Below, in pieces: positions 60,096 to 64,000 of a stretch of DNA of 64,000 nt; within the stretch, counting starts at the first letter, position 1; each line of letters begins with the position of its first letter. Source of the DNA: JBEVOS01 sp964563395 (GTDB lineage: Bacteria > Pseudomonadota > Alphaproteobacteria > Caulobacterales > Aquidulcibacteraceae). The stretch spans positions 70,816 through 134,815 of the forward strand of contig CAZLWK010000009.1 of NCBI GenBank assembly GCA_964563395.1. The letters are read 5' to 3'. The translations under genes were made by a program, and so were the position numbers. The notes beneath the pieces were generated by a model. It saw only the letters and a list, made by a program, of their open reading frames with translations, was not told where the DNA came from and ran no database searches.

Positions 60096-60620
60096 TTATT
60101 TGGCGGCGACCTTGTAATGGCTTCGAATGGAGGCCTCCACTTTTTGGCTCTCCGCGACCGCCATGTGAAAGCGCTCGAAGAGCGCCTCGACCAGCGTGTT
60201 GAACGTCTCTTCCTCGCCAGAGCCTGCGTGATCGATAGCCTGGTCGATGTAAAAGTCGGTGTTTCGAATGACGAGCATGAAATCGAGAATTTCTTCGCCG
60301 ATCTCCGGTGCGAACAAGCGCAAGGCGCTGATCTCGAACGAGCCCAGGCCATTGCCGTAGAAGCGGCACTTGCCGAGTTGCACGACGCGCCTCCAGCGCG
60401 GCAGCTCCACGATCTTTTGATTCTCGACGAGGGAGAGCTGATAATGACGACGCGCGTTCATCGTTTCCGATAGAATATGGCCGACCGCGCGACGCAGCTC
60501 CCGGCTCTCATTGAGCGTTTCGTTCCAGCGCGTGACGGCGAAGCCCAGCACGGTGCCGCCAAGGCCCGTCGCGACCGGCAGCACCAATTGCGCCGTTTGC
60601 ATCCAGTCCGCTTCGGCCAT
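60096..60620 (-). CDS. Membrane-anchored helical protein of unknown function
   Basis: A 174-residue protein with one N-terminal membrane helix (TAQLVLPVATGLGGTVLGFAV), then a mostly helical cytosolic part (ETLNESRELRRAVGHILSETMNARRHYQLS, VEALFERFHMAVAESQKVEASI). No family recognised. The frame extends upstream to 60785 but the start at 60620 is supported by a GGGGGGTAGG stretch just before it. It stands alone beside the IS element. Confidence 0.65.
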   Translation of the reverse strand: MAEADWMQTAQLVLPVATGLGGTVLGFAVTRWNETLNESRELRRAVGHILSETMNARRHYQLSLVENQKIVELPRWRRVVQLGKCRFYGNGLGSFEISALRLFAPEIGEEILDFMLVIRNTDFYIDQAIDHAGSGEEETFNTLVEALFERFHMAVAESQKVEASIRSHYKVAAK

Positions 60621-60868
60621 GATGCCTACCCCCCACCTTTGCCTCCGCCGAACCTGTAGCAGCCGTTCGACGACCGCAATCGCGCGCGCGCATCGGAAGC
60701 GCGCGACAGCCCACGCATCCCTTCCTCGGCGCGCGAGAACGCTCGGCTTCCCAAGGCGCGGGGACATGCGTTTGAGCGGCCACACTCCGCGCGAACGCCA
60801 AAATACTGTGTCGGAGGGACGCTCCTCGCCGCCGACCGAACGGCGCCGCCTGCGGTCGAAGGTTAGCG

Positions 60869-60889
60869 AAATCTAACTGAGACACTACC
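60869..60889. repeat. Extra IS-end-like repeat, inverted relative to the IS left end
   Basis: AAATCTAACTGAGACACTACC (one copy, 21 bases read as AAATC plus TAACTGAGACACTACC) aligns with the right terminal repeat of the neighbouring IS with about three mismatches and one gap. It lies exactly 9 bp (TCAATGTTC) from the left IS end. It looks like the right end of a lost sister element. Confidence 0.45.
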
Positions 60890-60898
60890 TCAATGTTC
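60890..60898. repeat. Target-site duplication, left copy
   Basis: TCAATGTTC matches CAAATGTTC at 61867-61875 in 7 of 9 positions. Nine-bp duplications are usual for IS1-type elements. The shared GTTC is half of the recA SOS operator. Confidence 0.5.
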
Positions 60899-60920
60899 GG
60901 TACTGTCTCAGTTTGAATTT
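60899..60920 (+). repeat. Left terminal inverted repeat of the IS element
   Basis: GGT followed by ACTGTCTCAGTTTGAATTT. The last 19 bases are the exact reverse complement of 61845-61863. Confidence 0.8.
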
Positions 60921-60935
60921 TTGTAGGATTGACAG

Positions 60936-61145
60936 GTGGATAGGTTCAGCAGGCCAGACCTAATTGAGTTTATGCACAAAGGCATCGACCTTGCCGATGC
61001 CCTTTGCATTCTCGAAAACTGGGAATCTATTTCCGACGAGGCGAAGGCCCGGCTGGGCTTTTCGCGGGCTGACTCCCCGCTTGGGGAGGTGATCCCTTTT
61101 CCAGGGCGTCAGCGATCCTCTCCAAGTGACGATCAATCCGACTAA
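60936..61145 (+). CDS. Small ORF inside the IS element, unknown function
   Basis: A 69-residue ORF starting with GTG, AGGA 8 bases before it. The protein (MDRFSRPDLIEFMHKGIDLADALCILENWE... ending EVIPFPGRQRSSPSDDQSD) has a helical, ordinary composition but no recognised family. It overlaps the opposite-strand ORF at 61027-61242 by 119 bp, so at most one may be real over that stretch. It may be an IS passenger gene. Confidence 0.35.
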   Translation: MDRFSRPDLIEFMHKGIDLADALCILENWESISDEAKARLGFSRADSPLGEVIPFPGRQRSSPSDDQSD

Positions 61146-61242
61146 GGTAATGCGCTTGATACTCGGCTGCGCGAGCAGTTCGCACTGCGTCCCCAATGTT
61201 GCCGACAAACGTCCAAGGCATGTGTTCGGGCAGTTCCGCCAT
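61027..61242 (-). CDS. Small ORF downstream of the transposase inside the IS element
   Basis: A 71-residue ORF in the transposase orientation, 30 bp after its stop. The first 45 residues (MAELPEHMPWTFVGNIGDAVRTARAAEYQAHYLSRIDRHLERIADALE) look like a real helical protein, and the tail is Pro/Ser/Lys-rich run-on. GGAGCGGAAAG precedes the start. Possibly an accessory gene of the IS; no family recognised. Confidence 0.45.
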   Translation of the reverse strand: MAELPEHMPWTFVGNIGDAVRTARAAEYQAHYLSRIDRHLERIADALEKGSPPQAGSQPAKSPAGPSPRRK

Positions 61243-61272
61243 CTTTCCGCTCCGTGAATGGGCGGAAGGAGC

Positions 61273-61821
61273 CTATCTCAAGGCTTTCTTTTTGTAAGGC
61301 CCACGCGGGCCCGGCTTTGGCGCGCGCGCATCAATCGCCGCCACAATATCCTCCATGCTCCAAAGGCGATCCGCGATCCCCGCCGCCATCGCGGGCGAAA
61401 GCTTATGCGCCTTGTGCTGGCGCACGAAATTGTAATGCATGAAGAACAGCGCCAGCGCGTAGAGGTGGTTGGCGTATTTCTTCGAGTGCGCGTTGGTGAG
61501 GCGCGTGAAGCGGCGCATGCCCATGCGCATCGTGAGATTGGCGCGCTCAACGTGCGACGTTGAAATGTGCTTGGGATCTGGATTGCCGATCGCGCCGACC
61601 TTGTGTGCGCCAACGCAAACAGGCGGAGAATATTTACGCTCCGGGCCGGCGCCGGGCGCCTCGCCATAGACCTTCACGAGCTGGGCGAAATCGACGTTTT
61701 CGCCAAAGGCGTAATCGACCGCGCGGCGATACATGCCGAGCCCGTCCGTGGTGAGCTGCACGCGCGTGGTGAGGCGCGCCGCCAGATCGGACATGAGCGC
61801 GTGCGCGCGCTGCGGGCTAGT
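61273..61821 (-). pseudogene. IS1-family-type DDE transposase, N-terminally truncated
   Basis: The C-terminal part of a transposase, about 173 residues from the first ATG (61794) or 182 from the stop-to-stop frame. Recognised motifs: RVQLTTDGLGMYRRAVDYAFGENVDFAQLVKVYG (second catalytic Asp region), KHISTSHVERANLTMRMGMRRFTRLTNAHSKK (catalytic Glu region), HYNFVRQHKAHKLSPAMAAGIADRLWSMEDIV and the basic tail RGPYKKKALR. Full-length relatives are about 290 residues and begin with an HTH and the first catalytic Asp, all missing here. A stop codon at 61822-61824 and the IS end follow immediately, so this is a deletion remnant. Confidence 0.85.
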
Positions 61822-61844
61822 TCAAGGCGGGGTCAAGCCGTCCC

Positions 61845-61866
61845 AAATTCAAACTGAGACAGTGCC
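61845..61866 (-). repeat. Right terminal inverted repeat of the IS element
   Basis: AAATTCAAACTGAGACAGT (61845-61863) plus GCC. It pairs with the left repeat at 60899-60920 with a single mismatch over 22 bp. Confidence 0.8.
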
Positions 61867-61875
61867 CAAATGTTC
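61867..61875. repeat. Target-site duplication, right copy
   Basis: CAAATGTTC, the counterpart of TCAATGTTC at 60890-60898. Its last four bases are the first half-site of the recA SOS box. Confidence 0.5.
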
Positions 61876-61886
61876 TGCTTGCGTTC
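61872..61886 (+). promoter_or_regulatory. LexA-binding SOS box of recA
   Basis: GTTC-TGCTTGC-GTTC is an exact match to the alphaproteobacterial SOS operator GTTC-N7-GTTC. It lies 83-97 bp before the recA start. A TTGCGT at 61879-61884 could be the -35 element; no good -10 was found. The overlapping GTTCTTGGAAC at 61883-61893 is a second dyad. Confidence 0.85.
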
Positions 61887-61968
61887 TTGGAACAAAGAGA
61901 GTACGTGATGTGCATCCAGGGGGCGCGGGCTGGTTCGCGATCTGGACTCGACCTAGGAGATCGGTTCG

Positions 61969-63048
<1,080 letters not shown>

Positions 63049-63059
63049 GGTCTCAAGTT

Positions 63060-63136
63060 TTTCGCCGGCTGGTTCGGGGCCATGTAGCCGACCCGACCCC
63101 ATGCCCTGGCCATGGGTCCTGGACCGGCCGGCGAAA
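63060..63136. repeat. Long-loop inverted repeat after recA
   Basis: TTTCGCCGGC (63060-63069) and GCCGGCGAAA (63127-63136) are perfect inverted repeats with a 57-base spacer. There is no T-run, so it is not a standard terminator. The role is unknown. Confidence 0.3.
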
Positions 63137-63157
63137 TTACGTTGGTGGAGTGACACG

Positions 63158-63583
63158 ATGGAGCCGCGTGTTTCCCTGATCACTCTCGGTGTCAGCGATC
63201 TCGCCAGGTCGCGCGCCTTTTATGAGAGGCTCGGGTTCAAGGCCTCGTCGATGGGCGGGGCGGAGATTGTTTTCTTCCAGATGGGCGCATTGGCGCTCTC
63301 CCTCTTCCCGCGCGAGAGCTTGGCATGTGACGCCAATATCCCAGCCGAAGGTTCGGGCTTTCGCGGGATCACCCTGGCGCACAATGTCCGCGAGAAAGAC
63401 GATGTCGCGGCGGTGATCGAGGAAGCCGTCCGCGCAGGGGGCACGCTCGTGAAAGCGTCCGAGGCGGCGCACTGGGGCGGGCAGTCTGGCTATTTTGCCG
63501 ATCCGGACGGTCACCTCTGGGAAGTGGCCTGGAATCCGTTCGCGCCGCTTGGGCCGAATGGTGAGATGACGCTGCCGGCTTGA
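63158..63583 (+). CDS. VOC-family (glyoxalase/bleomycin resistance-like) protein
   Basis: A 141-residue vicinal-oxygen-chelate protein with two beta-alpha-beta-beta-beta modules: VSLITLGVSDLARSRAFYERLGF at the start and GYFADPDGHLWEVAWNPF at the end, the latter with the usual metal Glu (WEVAWNP). The metal-binding set in module 1 is incomplete (Ser-Leu-Ile-Thr instead of H), so its chemistry is unclear. It lies between recA and alaS. Confidence 0.88.
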   Translation: MEPRVSLITLGVSDLARSRAFYERLGFKASSMGGAEIVFFQMGALALSLFPRESLACDANIPAEGSGFRGITLAHNVREKDDVAAVIEEAVRAGGTLVKASEAAHWGGQSGYFADPDGHLWEVAWNPFAPLGPNGEMTLPA

Positions 63584-63682
63584 AGTCACCCACGGGCAGG
63601 GCTGCCATCGCCAGCCGCCCGCTTGGCGTTCGCACCTGCACTACAATATACCAAGCCGAACCTTTGATTTGGCTTGAGCAAA

Positions 63683-64000
63683 ATGACCAGCGTCAACGAC
63701 ATCCGTCGGCAGTTTCTTGAGTTCTTCCAGTCGCGCGGCCACGCGCTGCCCGGCTCGTCGCCGCTCGTCCCGCAGGACGATCCGACATTGCTCTTCACCA
63801 ATGCCGGCATGGTGCAGTTCAAGAACTATTTCACCGGCGCGGCAAAGCCCCCATACCCGCGCGCGGCGACATCGCAAAAATGCGTCCGCGCCGGCGGCAA
63901 GCACAACGATCTCGACAATGTCGGCTACACGGCGCGGCACCTCACGTTCTTCGAGATGCTCGGCAACTTCTCGTTCGGTGACTATTTCAAGGCAGGCGCG
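63683..64000 (+). CDS. alaS: Alanyl-tRNA synthetase (N-terminal part, runs off the window)
   Basis: The first 106 residues of AlaRS: VNDIRRQFLEFFQSRGHALPGSSPLVPQDDPTLLFTNAGMVQFKNYF (motif 1 region), KPPYPRAATSQKCVRAGGKHNDLDNVGYTARHLTFFEMLGNFSFGDYFK (motif 2). It charges tRNA-Ala. The start at 63683 is the family start. The recA-alaS order is conserved in many alphaproteobacteria. Confidence 0.96.
   Translation, partial: MTSVNDIRRQFLEFFQSRGHALPGSSPLVPQDDPTLLFTNAGMVQFKNYFTGAAKPPYPRAATSQKCVRAGGKHNDLDNVGYTARHLTFFEMLGNFSFGDYFKAGA

Larger units (their letters stand above)
60621..60898. other. Gene-free stretch left of the IS element
   Basis: 278 bp without a convincing gene (315 bp counting to the first ORF inside the IS). 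At 60869-60889 it contains a sequence related to the right inverted repeat of the IS that follows (AACTGAGACACTACC), so it may include the remains of a second, older IS. At 60804-60813 a TACTGTGTCG resembles the inner repeat weakly. The rest shows nothing. Confidence 0.4.
60899..61866 (-). mobile_element. Decayed IS1-like insertion sequence with 22-bp inverted repeats
   Basis: A 968-bp element bounded by inverted repeats at 60899-60920 and 61845-61866. These begin GGTACTGTCTCAG and, read inward on the - strand, GGCACTGTCTCAG. The inner 19 bases ACTGTCTCAGTTTGAATTT are identical at both ends and only one of 22 positions differs. It carries a 5'-truncated DDE transposase gene on the - strand and two small ORFs. 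The right repeat stands 50 bp from the remaining transposase start, so an internal deletion has removed the N-terminal part. The element cannot move by itself. It is inserted directly upstream of the recA SOS operator. Confidence 0.8.

Noticed and set aside
63060..63136. Possible terminator after recA
   Set aside because: The inverted repeat has a 57-base loop and no T-run, so it is listed only as a repeat.

Overview
The window is high-GC (well above 60 % by eye), gene-dense and looks like an alphaproteobacterial chromosome, most likely order Caulobacterales (Hyphomonadaceae or a relative). The reasons are the Caulobacter-type cpa/tad pilus locus, a recA promoter with the alphaproteobacterial SOS operator GTTC-N7-GTTC, CtrA-like sites, many TGATG/ATGA-coupled genes, and pheA, kdsB and a CycM-like cytochrome c close together. 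No rRNA, tRNA or CRISPR array was recognised. The first gene (pheA) and the last (alaS) run off the window.

Layout. 0-8 kb: pheA, a MOSC protein, an acyl-CoA dehydrogenase, a hybrid histidine kinase, kdsB, a membrane-anchored cytochrome c, a MarR regulator and an M17 aminopeptidase. 8-20 kb: a nearly complete Tad (Flp pilus) locus. tadD is on the + strand, tadC-tadB-cpaF-cpaE-cpaD-cpaC-cpaB, cpaA and the Flp pilin gene are on the - strand, and a small CpaC-N-like protein and two TadE-like pseudopilins are on the + strand. 20-30 kb: AMP nucleosidase, a head-to-head pair of paralogous tyrosine phosphatases, a sulfotransferase-like protein, nrdB behind tandem NrdR-like boxes, a DUF885 lipoprotein, and an isomerase/SDR pair facing an HxlR regulator. 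30-41 kb: two CHAP-domain paralogues, a one-domain voltage-gated cation channel, an M1 aminopeptidase, a TerB-DnaJ protein, aqpZ-thyA, small membrane proteins, a TauE/SafE permease and dusA.

41-60 kb is accessory and metabolic. An AraC regulator faces an operon of a YcaC-like hydrolase, an XapX protein, an amidohydrolase-MFS chimera and an alginate-export-type porin. A FixL/FixJ-like cluster (two response regulators and a soluble kinase, with two copies of a 14-bp palindrome) precedes two alpha/beta hydrolases. Next comes a putative degradation cluster: EthD protein, Baeyer-Villiger monooxygenase, two SDRs, AraC regulator, TonB-dependent receptor, serine esterase and TetR regulator. Together these suggest uptake of a hydrophobic alcohol or ketone, oxidation to a ketone, oxygen insertion to an ester or lactone, and hydrolysis.

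60-64 kb: a decayed IS1-like element with 22-bp terminal inverted repeats sits directly against the recA SOS operator. Its imperfect 9-bp target duplication includes one half of that operator. recA, a VOC-family protein and the start of alaS follow.

The observations most worth a second look are the in-frame amidohydrolase/MFS fusion, the IS insertion at the recA SOS box with a second related IS end beside it, the paired palindromes in the two-component cluster, the structured leader and double hairpin of the pilin gene, and the sodium/calcium-channel homologue with an atypical selectivity filter.
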